64,000 nt of DNA from Campylobacter showae (GTDB lineage: Bacteria; Campylobacterota; Campylobacteria; Campylobacterales; Campylobacteraceae). This document shows, one piece after another, positions 1-8,663 of the stretch. Each line of letters starts with the position of its first letter. Positions within the stretch are counted from its first letter, which is position 1. The position numbers and the translations under genes are program-made. The DNA lies in assembly GCF_004803815.1 (NCBI RefSeq), contig NZ_CP012544.1:186001-250000 (forward strand), in the 5' to 3' direction. The notes below the pieces were generated by a model. It saw only the letters and a list, made by a program, of their open reading frames with translations, was not told where the DNA came from and did not search any database.

Positions 1-1076
1 GCGAAATCTTTAACCGCGAGCTACCTGCGAGCTACAACGACTTCTCGCACTCTATGGACGTTGCGCAAAACGGGCATTATTTCCTCCGCGCGGCAAACGC
101 CAACTATAAACGCGCCGACGGCAAAAACGTCCGCACCGTGCGCGACGTCATCGTCGAGGTTGATCGCGACGGCAACGTCGTGGATGATTTTAGGCTGTAT
201 GAAATCTTAGATCCGTACCGCGACATCGTGCTAAAAACTCTCGATCAGGGCGCCGTGTGCCTAAACATCGACGCTAGCAAGGCAGGCCACACCGCGAGCA
301 CGGACGAGCTAGCCGCGATGGATACGAACGAAAAATGGGGCGACATCGTGGGCTCGGGCCCTGGACGCAACTGGGCGCACGTAAATAGCGTGGATTATGA
401 TCCAAGCGACGATAGCATCATCATCTCCAGCCGCCACCAAGACGCCGTCATCAAGATCGGCCGCGACAAAAAAGTCAAATGGATAATGGGCGCGCATAAG
501 GGCTGGAAGGATCAGTTTAAGGGCTACTTGCTCCAGCCGGTAGATAAAGACGGCAAAAAGATCGTCTGCGAGGACGAGTACTCAAAATGTCCGGGATATG
601 AGAGCGAAAAGGGCGGATTTGACTGGCAGTGGACGCAGCACACGGCATTCCGCATCGATAGTAAGTCTAAAAAGGGCGTAGTGTATCTCACCGTCTTTGA
701 CAACGGCGACACCCGCGGCATGGAGCAGCCTGCGATGGCGGGTATGAAATACTCCCGCGCGGTCGTTTATAAAATCGACGAAAAAGCTAAAACCGTCGAG
801 CAGGTCTGGGAGTACGGCAAACAGCGCGGCAGCGAGTGGTATAGCTCGGTCACTTCGCTAGCGCAGTATCAAGACGACCTTGATAGCGTGATGGTTTACT
901 CGGCGGTTGCGGGTATGCAGTTTGACATCGCCAAAGGCCGCCCGGTCGGCGTGCCTAGCCCTCACATCGACGAGTTTGAATGGGGCGCAAAAGAGCCGTC
1001 AATCGAAATCAAAATGACTAACGCGATGGGCTATCAGGCGTTTCCGTTTAGCCTAGAAAAGGCGTTTGAGAAGTAA
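1..1076 (+). CDS. Arylsulfate sulfotransferase (AssT/AstA family), 5'-truncated by window edge
   Basis: PAPS-independent arylsulfotransferase, a periplasmic enzyme that moves sulfate from one phenol to another through a sulfo-histidine intermediate. The reading frame is open from base 3 without a start, so only about 358 C-terminal residues of a family usually near 600 are present; the ATG at 54 is internal. Visible family motifs are NWAHVNS (the His-x-Asn active-site pair), SSRHQ with its conserved Arg, and WTQHTAF, which should hold the sulfated histidine. The beta-propeller pattern of repeated D/N-G and W-rich strands is evident. The C-terminus is intact. Any signal peptide and DsbI/DsbL-type partner gene would lie upstream, outside the window. 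Family assignment is firm; the substrate is unknown. Confidence 0.9.
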   Translation, partial: EIFNRELPASYNDFSHSMDVAQNGHYFLRAANANYKRADGKNVRTVRDVIVEVDRDGNVVDDFRLYEILDPYRDIVLKTLDQGAVCLNIDASKAGHTASTDELAAMDTNEKWGDIVGSGPGRNWAHVNSVDYDPSDDSIIISSRHQDAVIKIGRDKKVKWIMGAHKGWKDQFKGYLLQPVDKDGKKIVCEDEYSKCPGYESEKGGFDWQWTQHTAFRIDSKSKKGVVYLTVFDNGDTRGMEQPAMAGMKYSRAVVYKIDEKAKTVEQVWEYGKQRGSEWYSSVTSLAQYQDDLDSVMVYSAVAGMQFDIAKGRPVGVPSPHIDEFEWGAKEPSIEIKMTNAMGYQAFPFSLEKAFEK

Positions 1077-1282
1077 AATTTAAAATTTAGCGGCTCCCGG
1101 CCGGTGCGCTTTGGGGCTGCTTTTTGGTAAGTTTGGATTTTGCGCTTGCGACTCGGTTAAATTTGCCCGCTCAAATTGATGGGTCGCAGGTTTTAAATTT
1201 AGATCAAATTCGATCTTGTAAGAGGTAAAATTTAGGCTCGCGTTTCCATCCTTTGCGCTAGTCTAAATCTTACCTTTTCCTG

Positions 1283-1338
1283 CCAAGCGTTTGGGAAAAT
1301 AGGACTCCGAAAGACAATAGCAACGCCTAAACGCTTGG
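1283..1338 (+). terminator. Large hairpin after the arylsulfotransferase, possible terminator or structured RNA
   Basis: A perfect 10-bp inverted repeat, CCAAGCGTTT (1283-1292) with AAACGCTTGG (1329-1338), encloses a 36-base loop and is followed by ATTTTT. It lies 200 bases after the arylsulfotransferase stop, so it may be a distant terminator. The large loop would also suit a small structured RNA. The rest of the 1077-1455 spacer holds only AAATTT-rich sequence. Confidence 0.45.
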
Positions 1339-1425
1339 ATTTTTACTGCTGCTTAAATTTACCCGTTTGCTTCATAAATTTCGCTCCGATTTTTAAAATT
1401 TACACCCTTGTTGCCGTAAAACCGA

Positions 1426-1431
1426 TATAAT
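1426..1431 (+). promoter_or_regulatory. -10 box for the DUF3737 gene
   Basis: TATAAT in the context GATATAATC lies 25 bases before a strong GGAGG ribosome site (1445-1449) and the ATG at 1456. This is a standard sigma-70 -10 element. As usual in Campylobacter there is no clear -35 box. Confidence 0.5.
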
Positions 1432-1455
1432 CAACAAAAACGACGGAGGCGAAAT

Positions 1456-2295
1456 ATGCAAAAATTTGTCGAGCAAAAATTTATCGGCGAGCGCGCGATG
1501 TTTGGCGCAAAGGACGCGGAGTTTGAGCGGTGCGGGTTCGCAGCGGGAGAGTCGCCGCTAAAGCACGGGCAAAATTTGTGCCTAAAAAACTGCACTTTCG
1601 AGTGGAAATATCCGTTATGGTACACTAAAAACGTCGCCGTAGAGGACGGATTTTTGATGCAGATGGCGCGCGCTGGCATCTGGTACGCGCAGGAGGTTAG
1701 CTTTAAAGATACGCTAATCCAGGCGCCAAAATCCTTTCGAAGGTGCCAAAACGTGAGGCTAGAAAACGTAAATTTGACCCAAGCCGAGGAGACACTGTGG
1801 AGCTGCGAGGATGTGGAGATAAAAAACGTCTGCGCGCGAGGGGATTATTTTGCGATGAACTGCAAAAACGTGCGCGTTTACGGGCTAAATTTGGACGGGA
1901 ACTACGGCTTTGACGGCTGCAAAAACCTACTCGTCGAGGATAGCAAGTTGCTTAGCAAAGACGCCTTTTGGAACTGCGAGAACGTGACCGTGCGAAATAG
2001 CTTCATAAGCGGCGAATACCTCGCGTGGAACAGCAAAAACGTGACCTTTGAAAACTGCGTGATAGAAAGCCTGCAAGGGCTTTGCTACGTGCAAAATCTC
2101 GTGATGCGCGGCTGCCAGACGATAGATACCACGCTAGCCTTTGAATACTCAAGCGTGGACGTGGAAATTTTGGGCGGCATAGCTAGCGTGAAAAACCCGC
2201 TCTCAGGCGTGATAAAGGCAAGCGAGATAAGCGAAATTATAATGGACGAGGAGTGCGTAGATCCTGTCGCGACTAGGATAATTTTAGAAAAATAG
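1456..2295 (+). CDS. DUF3737 family right-handed beta-helix protein
   Basis: A 279-residue protein without signal peptide or membrane segment. It is built of repeated units of about 20 residues in which a C/N-K-N-V or E-N-V turn recurs (CQNVRLENV, CEDVEIKNV, CKNVRVYGL, CKNLLVEDS, CENVTVRNS, SKNVTFENC). This ladder is typical of a right-handed parallel beta-helix and matches the DUF3737 family as I know it. The start is fixed by GGAGG seven bases upstream. No catalytic motif is visible and the biochemical role is unknown. The gene is alone in its transcription unit, with its own -10 box. Confidence 0.7.
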   Translation: MQKFVEQKFIGERAMFGAKDAEFERCGFAAGESPLKHGQNLCLKNCTFEWKYPLWYTKNVAVEDGFLMQMARAGIWYAQEVSFKDTLIQAPKSFRRCQNVRLENVNLTQAEETLWSCEDVEIKNVCARGDYFAMNCKNVRVYGLNLDGNYGFDGCKNLLVEDSKLLSKDAFWNCENVTVRNSFISGEYLAWNSKNVTFENCVIESLQGLCYVQNLVMRGCQTIDTTLAFEYSSVDVEILGGIASVKNPLSGVIKASEISEIIMDEECVDPVATRIILEK

Positions 2296-2599
2296 CGGTT
2301 TTTGCCGACTCGTATTTTCACTTATACTTATGCTTGCGGTCGCAACTGCAAACGGAAGGAAATAACGTCCAAACTCGGTTGCTACTATATGTATCCTGCT
2401 GGGCTAGTTTCTGCCTCGTATATTTGTTGCGAGCATAAGCGTAAAGTAAAAAGTAAAATGCTTCGCTATATTGTTTTTTATTTAAATTTTGAAGTCAAAT
2501 TTGGATTAAAAGTTTGCGGTCAAATTTGAGATTTAAGCCGTTTTTGGTTTAAATCGCCCCTTTAAACTAAAGAATTAAATTATTTAAAAAGGAAAAAAT
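2296..2599. other. Spacer without recognised gene
   Basis: A 304-base AT-rich spacer. It contains a 75-codon open frame (2302-2529) with no ribosome site, odd composition and no recognisable similarity, which I take as chance. A GGAAAAAATATG ribosome site and start for the next gene close it. No hairpin terminator is evident. Confidence 0.5.
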
Positions 2600-3439
2600 A
2601 TGTCATTTTTTGAAAAATTAAAGCTAGCTTTTTACACGATTTGTCGCCCCGAAAAGCTTATTTCGTTTAGGCTCGCAAAGCCCGATCCGCGCTACACGCG
2701 CGAAGCGAATTTTACCCTAAAATACGGCGTCCTTCACGCTCATCAAAATATGAACGCCGTCACGATCGCCTACGATCGCCTGTGCGAGCAATATGCGGGG
2801 TTTAAGCCGCTTTTCATCATCGAAAACGCTCCTCAGTGCGAATACACGAATATGCACGCAAGCTCTAGTTACGAGGCGCTTGACGAGGAGGAGTATAATG
2901 CGCAAAATCCGGACGCGCGCGACTTTCCCGCTGCGGAGTTTCGTTTGATGCTAAGTATCCTGCGCAACCCCGAATACAAGACTGAAGTTGGCGAATTTTA
3001 CGGTAAATTTAGCCTAAATTATCCAGATAAATTAAAGGCTTTAGAATACCTGAATACCCGCGATTATAACGCTCTTGACGAGGATATCGACGTGTATCTG
3101 TGCTCTTGCGAGCGCAGTACGGACGTATTTGCGAGAATGATTCAGGGGTATTTTGCCGATGATTTTGAACCTGAGCAGACGTATGTGTTTATTTTGATGA
3201 TGAACGAGCGATTCGGGTTTGAGTTTATCGGTATCGGCGCGACTCTGATGCTATTTTATCGCCGCAAAAATTTAAGCGACGCCATGGCCGAGGAGCTACT
3301 GCAAGAGCTGGCCAAAATTTACGATACGCCTTACGAAGCGATCAAAAAAGCTCTGTGGCATAACGTGTTTGGCTCTAATAATACGCTCGTGCTACCGTTT
3401 GCCGAAAATATCGAAGACACCGTAGCGGATGAGCTGTAA
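2600..3439 (+). CDS. Hypothetical cytoplasmic protein, 279 aa
   Basis: I do not recognise this protein. It is soluble, acidic, without signal peptide, and starts at an ATG preceded by AAAGGAAAAAAT. The N-terminal half carries ordinary alpha/beta sequence. Residues 95-160 contain a helical stretch (FPAAEFRLMLSILRNPEY and a tract rich in D/Y). The C-terminal 60 residues look helical (MAEELLQELAKIYDTPYEAIKKAL). Base use is like that of neighbouring core genes, so recent transfer is not indicated. It is a single gene, 115 bases before ilvE. Confidence 0.6.
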   Translation: MSFFEKLKLAFYTICRPEKLISFRLAKPDPRYTREANFTLKYGVLHAHQNMNAVTIAYDRLCEQYAGFKPLFIIENAPQCEYTNMHASSSYEALDEEEYNAQNPDARDFPAAEFRLMLSILRNPEYKTEVGEFYGKFSLNYPDKLKALEYLNTRDYNALDEDIDVYLCSCERSTDVFARMIQGYFADDFEPEQTYVFILMMNERFGFEFIGIGATLMLFYRRKNLSDAMAEELLQELAKIYDTPYEAIKKALWHNVFGSNNTLVLPFAENIEDTVADEL

Positions 3440-3554
3440 AATCGGAGTAAATTTTGCCTAGCAAGCTCAAAATTTTAGGACGAAATCTTAAACATTACAA
3501 AATTTTAAAGAAATTTTAGCTACACTCAGCAAATTTTATAAAAAAGGATATTAA

Positions 3555-4469
3555 ATGAACCCTTCCGAATTTATCTGGATGGACGGAAAATTAGTCAAAT
3601 GGGAGGACGCTAAAGTCCACGTTTTAACCCACTCGCTTCACTATGCAAACGCCGTATTTGAGGGCACGAGAGCCTATATGACGGATAAGGGCTTAGCGAT
3701 ATTTCGCTTGAGCGACCACACCGCGCGCCTACTAAAATCGGCCAAAATGACGATCCTAAATGTCAAATACACGCAAAAAGAGCTTGAAGACGCGCAGGTC
3801 GAGCTACTTCGCGCAAATAAATTTAAATCAAACGTCTATCTACGCCCGATCGTTTACCTAGGCTACGGCGTGATGGGTCTAGCTCACACCAAAGCTCCTG
3901 TAAATACCGCAATCGCTGCATGGGAGTGGGGCGCATATCTAGGCGAAGAGGGGCTAAAAAAGGGCATCCGCGTGAAAATTTCAAGCTTTGCCAAACTAAA
4001 CGTCGGTGGTCAAATGAGCCGCGCAAAATCAAGCTCGAACTACCTCTGCTCGCAAATGGCAAACTACGAAGCCAAAGAGGCCGGCTACGACGAGGCGCTG
4101 CTGCTTGATAGTGAGGGCTACATCTCCGAGGGACCGGGCGAGTGCTTTTTCATTGTGGAAGACGGCGCGCTCGTCACTCCTCCAAACGACAGCAGCCTAG
4201 CTAGCATCACGCAAGACACCGTCATCAAAATCGCTCACGATCTAGACATCGAAGTGCGCAGAGAGCGCATCACCCGCGACCGCGCATACACTGCGGACGA
4301 GGCGTTTTTCACGGGTACGGCGGCCGAGGTCACTCCGATAAGCAACATCGACAACCGCGTGATCGGCGCGGGCGAGCGCGGCGCGGTAACCAAACGCCTA
4401 CAAGACGCGTATTTTGATGTAGTTTATGGACGCAATCCAAAATACGCCTCGATGCTAACTTACATTTAA
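3555..4469 (+). CDS. ilvE: Branched-chain amino acid aminotransferase
   Basis: PLP-dependent fold-type IV transaminase for the last step of leucine, isoleucine and valine synthesis (2-oxo acid plus glutamate). The 304-residue length is normal. The catalytic lysine is K158 in RAKSSSNY. The family motif E-G-x-G-E-C-F-F follows (YISEGPGECFF), and EGTRAY near residue 36 is the usual N-terminal signature. The ribosome site AAAGGAT lies before the ATG at 3555. The SPFH gene follows after eight bases, and its ribosome site overlaps this stop codon, so the two are probably co-transcribed. I recall the same pair side by side in C. jejuni. Confidence 0.95.
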   Translation: MNPSEFIWMDGKLVKWEDAKVHVLTHSLHYANAVFEGTRAYMTDKGLAIFRLSDHTARLLKSAKMTILNVKYTQKELEDAQVELLRANKFKSNVYLRPIVYLGYGVMGLAHTKAPVNTAIAAWEWGAYLGEEGLKKGIRVKISSFAKLNVGGQMSRAKSSSNYLCSQMANYEAKEAGYDEALLLDSEGYISEGPGECFFIVEDGALVTPPNDSSLASITQDTVIKIAHDLDIEVRRERITRDRAYTADEAFFTGTAAEVTPISNIDNRVIGAGERGAVTKRLQDAYFDVVYGRNPKYASMLTYI

Positions 4470-4477
4470 GGAACGAA

Positions 4478-5581
4478 ATGCCAGCAGATTTGAACGATTA
4501 TTTTAATAAAAAACGAGGCTCCGGCGGCGGAGACGATAACGGCGGCGAGAGCAAGGGCCCAAAAGTGAATTTTAAAACGCCTGATTTTAAAGGATTTGGC
4601 AAAATTTCGGCCTTTGCCTACGTCATCATCGCGCTCGTGGCAGTGATCGCGCTCACGCAGCCTTTCGTCACGATAAACTCGGGCGAAGTGGGCATCAAGT
4701 CAAATTTGGGTAAATATGACCCGTCTCCGATGCAGCCGGGACTGCACTTCTTTATCCCGTTCTTGCAAAAGGTCATCGTAGTCGATACGCGCGTGCGCCT
4801 CATCAACTACACTTCGGGCGAAGATATGGGCGAGGCGGCGCAAAAGTACGGCGCGCAGGCCCAAGCCGGTATCATCCGCAAAAACTCGATCTCCGTTTTG
4901 GACGCGAGAAACTTGCCTGTTAGCATCGACATCACGGTGCAGTACCGCCTAAATCCGGAAAATGCGCCTCAAACGATCGCGTCTTGGGGGCTTAGCTGGG
5001 AGAACAAGATCGTTGATCCCGTCGTGCGCGACGTCGTGCGCAGTATCGCAGGTAAATACACCGCCGAGGAGCTTCCGACAAAGCGAAATGACCTAGCGAC
5101 GGCTATCGACGAGGGTATCCGCAAGGACATCGACGCACAGCCAAATAAACCAGTCGAACTACTAACCGTGCAGCTTCGCGAGATCATCCTACCTGAAAAG
5201 GTAAAAGAGCAGATCGAGCGCGTGCAAATCGCTAAACAAGAGGCCGAGCGAACCAAATACGAAGTAGAGCGCGCAAATCAAGAGGCGCTCAAAAAAGCAG
5301 CCCTCGCAGAAGGTACGGCCAAAGCTGCTATCATCGAGGCTCAGGGTCGCGCGGACGCCGCTAAGATCGAAGCCGACGCGCAGGCATACGCAAACAAAGA
5401 GGTCGCAAAAAGCCTCGATCACAATTTGCTAAATTTAAAGCAGATCGAAACGCAGGCCAAATTTAACGAGGCGTTGCGCGAAAATAAAGACGCGAAGATA
5501 TTCTTAACGCCTGGTGGAGCGGTGCCGAATATCTGGGTGGATACGAAGGATAAAGAGAAGCAAAGCGCGATAACGCAATAA
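4478..5581 (+). CDS. SPFH/prohibitin-family membrane protein
   Basis: Inner-membrane SPFH (band 7, prohibitin-type) protein of 367 residues. A Gly/Asp-rich cytoplasmic N-terminus (residues 13-27) precedes one membrane segment near residues 40-58. The SPFH domain runs from about 60 to 260 (INSGEVGIKSNLGKY is its start). A long Ala/Glu/Lys coiled coil from about 245 to 315 should drive oligomer assembly. Family members form large rings that hold membrane proteases or microdomains; the specific role here is inferred. It shares a ribosome site with the ilvE stop, AAGGAACGAAATG. Confidence 0.85.
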   Translation: MPADLNDYFNKKRGSGGGDDNGGESKGPKVNFKTPDFKGFGKISAFAYVIIALVAVIALTQPFVTINSGEVGIKSNLGKYDPSPMQPGLHFFIPFLQKVIVVDTRVRLINYTSGEDMGEAAQKYGAQAQAGIIRKNSISVLDARNLPVSIDITVQYRLNPENAPQTIASWGLSWENKIVDPVVRDVVRSIAGKYTAEELPTKRNDLATAIDEGIRKDIDAQPNKPVELLTVQLREIILPEKVKEQIERVQIAKQEAERTKYEVERANQEALKKAALAEGTAKAAIIEAQGRADAAKIEADAQAYANKEVAKSLDHNLLNLKQIETQAKFNEALRENKDAKIFLTPGGAVPNIWVDTKDKEKQSAITQ

Positions 5582-5754
5582 TTTTTGTTTGGAGCGACTC
5601 GCCTTTTTTACGCTTTGCGGGCGAACGCTTTTTGCGAGGTCGGCTAAATTTAGTTTGGATGGCTTTGCTTCGTTGCCGTTTGTAATCGCAAGCAAAGTCA
5701 GGTCCGCCGCTAAATTTACCTGAGTAACTCCAAAATCATCTCGAAACAGGTGTA

Positions 5755-5788
5755 GTTTTTTGCGAAGCGAAATATTTTTGCAAAAAAC
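5755..5788 (+). terminator. Hairpin after the SPFH gene
   Basis: GTTTTTTGC (5755-5763) pairs with GCAAAAAAC (5780-5788). A second pairing GCGAAG/CTTCGC overlaps it, and CTTTTT follows. It may end the ilvE-SPFH transcript or attenuate hisIE. Support is structural only. Confidence 0.35.
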
Positions 5789-5879
5789 TTCGCCTTTTTA
5801 TGCTCAAATTTGAAGTCAAATTTGAGCTTTAAATTTTGCCCGTGCGCCGAGCCAAACCCGTAGCCGAAAGGAAATAAAA

Positions 5880-6758
5880 ATGAAAATAGATTGGGAAAAA
5901 GTGGGCGGCCTTTTGCCTGCCGTCGTTCAAGAAAGCTCGAGCGGCGAGGTTTTGATGCTTGCTTATATGAACGAAGAGGCGCTAAATTTGAGCCTAAAAA
6001 CCGGCTTTGCGCACTATTTTTCGCGCACGAAAAACCGTATCTGGAAAAAGGGCGAGGAGAGCGGAAATACGCAGGCCATAGATGAGATTTTCCTTGACTG
6101 CGACAACGACACTATACTGCTCAAAGTCGTTCAAAACGGCGGCATAGCCTGCCACACCGGCGCAAAATCGTGCTTTTTTAGAAAGATTTCTGGAGACGGC
6201 GGCGAGTCAAATTTAGCTAGCGATGATGGGCAAAATTTGACGCGAGAGCAAAATTTAAACCAAGCCAAAAAGCCGATCTACGGCATAATCGACGAGGTTT
6301 ATCACGCGATATTAGACCGCAAGCTAAATGCCGATCCGCAGACTTCATACGTCGCGAGCTTGTTTAAAAAGGGCGAAAACGCAATCCTAAAAAAAGTTGG
6401 CGAGGAGGCCACGGAGCTCGTGATGGCGTGCAAGGACGCCTCGGTGCGCAAAAACGAAACTTCGCAGTTTGACTCTGCCGCAAACGGTGGTCAAATTTCG
6501 TCAAATTTAACCCAAAACGAAAATTTTGCTAAAATTTCAAACGAAAACGCCGCAAACAAAAACAGCCAAACTGAGACATCTCAAAACCAAAAGCCAAAAA
6601 CGCCGACCGAGGAGATCATCTACGAGGCGGCCGACCTGTGCTTTCACTCGCTCGTGGCACTAGCGCTACACGGCATTCACCCTGACCGCGTCAAGGCCGA
6701 GCTCGCGCGCCGTTTCGGACTAAGCGGTATCGAGGAAAAAAACTCGCGAAAAGGCTAG
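5880..6758 (+). CDS. hisIE: Bifunctional phosphoribosyl-AMP cyclohydrolase / phosphoribosyl-ATP pyrophosphatase
   Basis: Catalyses steps 2 and 3 of histidine synthesis. The HisI domain (residues 1-103) has the Mg/Zn set D73, D75, D77 in DCDNDTIL plus C74, C91 and C98 in CHTGAKSC. The HisE domain starts near 113 and shows [13 protein letters not shown] (about 164-176) and [15 protein letters not shown] (about 247-261). Between these two essential HisE helices lies an N/Q/S/T-rich low-complexity insertion of about 52 residues (189-241). The domain linker (104-133) is also Asn/Gln rich. These explain the length of 292 residues against roughly 200-240 expected. All key residues remain, so I expect a working enzyme. 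GAAAGGAAATAAAA precedes the start. Confidence 0.9.
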   Translation: MKIDWEKVGGLLPAVVQESSSGEVLMLAYMNEEALNLSLKTGFAHYFSRTKNRIWKKGEESGNTQAIDEIFLDCDNDTILLKVVQNGGIACHTGAKSCFFRKISGDGGESNLASDDGQNLTREQNLNQAKKPIYGIIDEVYHAILDRKLNADPQTSYVASLFKKGENAILKKVGEEATELVMACKDASVRKNETSQFDSAANGGQISSNLTQNENFAKISNENAANKNSQTETSQNQKPKTPTEEIIYEAADLCFHSLVALALHGIHPDRVKAELARRFGLSGIEEKNSRKG

Positions 6759-6837
6759 GGTGGTCAAATTTGGCACGCTTTGTGCAGGAGGATTTTAAAT
6801 TTGGCTCGCCGCAAGGCAAACGAAGCAAAGAGGCAAG

Positions 6838-7365
6838 ATGATAAACGAACTAAAACAAGGCTTAAATTTCTATCTGACGCACCTTGGCTGGGTGGATTTT
6901 GCCGCCTATATCTGGATGTTTTTGACCTTTTTAGCGCTTGTTTCGCTTTGCATTTACGTCGCGTCAAAGTCCTTTTTCGCGGGCTTTGCGCTGATGATCG
7001 TTACTATCGCGGGGCTTGGATGCGGGGCGTATTTTATGCCTAAGCTTTTAGATGAAAATTTGCGAACCCGCTCGCTCGAGCTAGTCTCAACCAAGCAGCT
7101 TGAGTACTCAAACACGTTGCTTGTGGATCTGCGCCTCACAAATCTCTCCAAAAAACCGTTTAACTACTGCGAAATCGGGCTTAGCTTTTACAAAAACTCG
7201 GGCAATACGCTGCGCCGATACGCAAACGAGCTAAAGCCGTTTTTGAGAGAAAATATCGTGCTAAAAGACGCGCTAGACATAAACGCGACGCGCGAGATCA
7301 CGCACGTGGTAAATAACTTTCGCGCACAGGACTACAACGTAACGACAAGTTCGGAGTGCTTTTGA
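6838..7365 (+). CDS. DUF2393-type membrane protein, first of a pair
   Basis: A 175-residue inner-membrane protein. Two hydrophobic segments near residues 17-37 and 40-60 are followed by an extracytoplasmic domain of about 110 residues with beta-type sequence. The pattern and its partner match the DUF2393 family seen in Campylobacter. Its TGA overlaps the ATG of the second member by one base, so the two are translationally coupled. Function unknown. Confidence 0.65.
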   Translation: MINELKQGLNFYLTHLGWVDFAAYIWMFLTFLALVSLCIYVASKSFFAGFALMIVTIAGLGCGAYFMPKLLDENLRTRSLELVSTKQLEYSNTLLVDLRLTNLSKKPFNYCEIGLSFYKNSGNTLRRYANELKPFLRENIVLKDALDINATREITHVVNNFRAQDYNVTTSSECF

Positions 7366-7898
7366 TGGAAGGGTATTTTAACGTATTTCACTTCATCGCG
7401 ATTGCGGTTTTGGCGCTACTATCGATGCTTTTCGCGCTGATATCGCGCGGCGAAAAAAACCCGAAATTTTTTAAAATTTACATTGCGATAAACGTAATAG
7501 CGACGCTGACGCTTGGATATTTTTTCATGATGATCGTGGATAAATACACCAAAAAGGCCGTGCTGACGGAGTTTTCAGGCCACCGCGTACTAAGAAACGA
7601 AACCATCGTGTTTAAGGGCTTGCTGCGAAATACGGGCGAGTTTAGCATCGCAAACTGCGATCTGACTGTTAAGCTCATCAATAATCCCGTGAGTAAGGAC
7701 ACGATCGCAGGTTCCATCTTTAAGCCTAGCGGACTATCGCTATCTTCGCGCAGCGACGAGCGCTCAAACGTCGCGGAGATCACCGCTAGCGTCGCTAAAA
7801 ATATCGCGCCGAAGCAGATACGAAATTTTAGCCTCTCGATGCCGTATCCGTCGTACTTTGCTAATACCCAAACGATAACAAAGCTGGAGTGCAGATAG
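7365..7898 (+). CDS. DUF2393-type membrane protein, second of a pair
   Basis: A 177-residue protein with two membrane segments (about residues 6-25 and 34-58) and an extracytoplasmic domain containing the motif FKGLLRNTGEFSIANC. It is parallel in build to the preceding protein, which suggests an old tandem duplication. A longer frame begins at a GTG at 7356, but GGAG at 7353-7356 sits eight bases before the ATG at 7365, and that ATG overlaps the upstream TGA. I therefore prefer 7365. Function unknown. Confidence 0.65.
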   Translation: MEGYFNVFHFIAIAVLALLSMLFALISRGEKNPKFFKIYIAINVIATLTLGYFFMMIVDKYTKKAVLTEFSGHRVLRNETIVFKGLLRNTGEFSIANCDLTVKLINNPVSKDTIAGSIFKPSGLSLSSRSDERSNVAEITASVAKNIAPKQIRNFSLSMPYPSYFANTQTITKLECR

Positions 7899-7927
7899 GG
7901 CGCGGGCAAATTTACTCGAATGCGATA

Positions 7928-7951
7928 TAAAAACCTCCAAAGGAGCTTTTT
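7928..7951 (+). terminator. Weak hairpin terminator after the DUF2393 pair
   Basis: CTCC-AAA-GGAG with flanking A-rich 5' arm and CTTTTTTG 3' arm, 30 bases after the stop. The stem is short with one mismatch. Confidence 0.3.
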
Positions 7952-8397
7952 GTTGAAGGTAGGTATAAACACAAAAATCACGATCTTGTCGATGTTCTTA
8001 AAAATAACAAGCGTAGAGATAAAAAATAAACATATATAGTCCGTTCAAAAATTCCGAAAAAGAAATTTAGAGAAATTTTATAGTGTTTTTAGCTCGATAT
8101 GGAAGTGGTATAAATAGCGGAGTTTATTAAAATTTCATAAAAAAAATCGATAAAATAGCCAAAAATATCAGAATTTTATGGCCGGCGTGCATGATAAAAT
8201 ATTTAATTTTAGAATAGATTTCTGGCTCGTATGCCTACTTGGTTAAAAACTTACTATTTTATAACATTTCTTGGCTTGTGGTTGCTAGTAAAACGGCATA
8301 CTAAAGTGCGACGTTCAAGTTTGTTTATATAGCCTAAAACTATTTTGCAAATGAATTGATGCCGATGTCGCCTAGATGTAGCGACTTTAATTGCCCG
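7952..8397. other. AT-rich spacer, no gene seen
   Basis: No open frame with a ribosome site and no recognisable protein fragment. Composition is more AT-rich than the flanking core genes. It borders a transposase relic and is probably eroded insertion-sequence or gene remnant sequence. Confidence 0.4.
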
Positions 8398-8495
8398 CTA
8401 TCTATTTTGATTACCTGGGAAGGCTTACGATGGTTTGTTGGATTGCGGAGACGAGGTTATAGTGACACAAAGAACTCAAAGAATAATTTAATTGC
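8398..8495 (+). pseudogene. Relic of an IS1595-type transposase (middle part)
   Basis: Base-level similarity to the better preserved copy at 14791-15115, on the opposite strand. The stretch around 8418-8450 reads GKAYDGLLDCG, against WKAYDGL-LVDYG in that copy. The DNA before it (TCTATTTTGATTACC) and after it (CACAAAGAACTCAAAG) also aligns, with small indels. No frame is open across it. Only a fragment of about 100 bases is recognisable. Confidence 0.55.
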
Positions 8496-8629
8496 GATGC
8501 GCTTACCGTTTGTTAAGACGAAGCTAGAAGGATAGCGAAGTAGAGGTTAGATGTAATAACGGTAATATGTTAAATAGATTATTATATTCGCTTAACTGAT
8601 CTTAATTTTAAAAATTTTATGAAAATAGA

Positions 8630-8648
8630 AAGGGCGAAGACCGCCCTT
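8630..8648 (-). terminator. Terminator of the aquaporin gene
   Basis: A perfect 7-bp stem, AAGGGCG with CGCCCTT, with a 5-base loop lies 15 bases beyond the aquaporin stop on the minus strand. It is followed by TCTATTTTC. Confidence 0.65.
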
Positions 8649-8663
8649 GAAGTATAAATTTAA

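Noticed and set aside
2302-2529. 75-codon open frame between the DUF3737 gene and the next gene
   Set aside because: No ribosome site, odd Cys/Tyr-rich composition and no likeness to any family; it lies in AT-rich spacer DNA.
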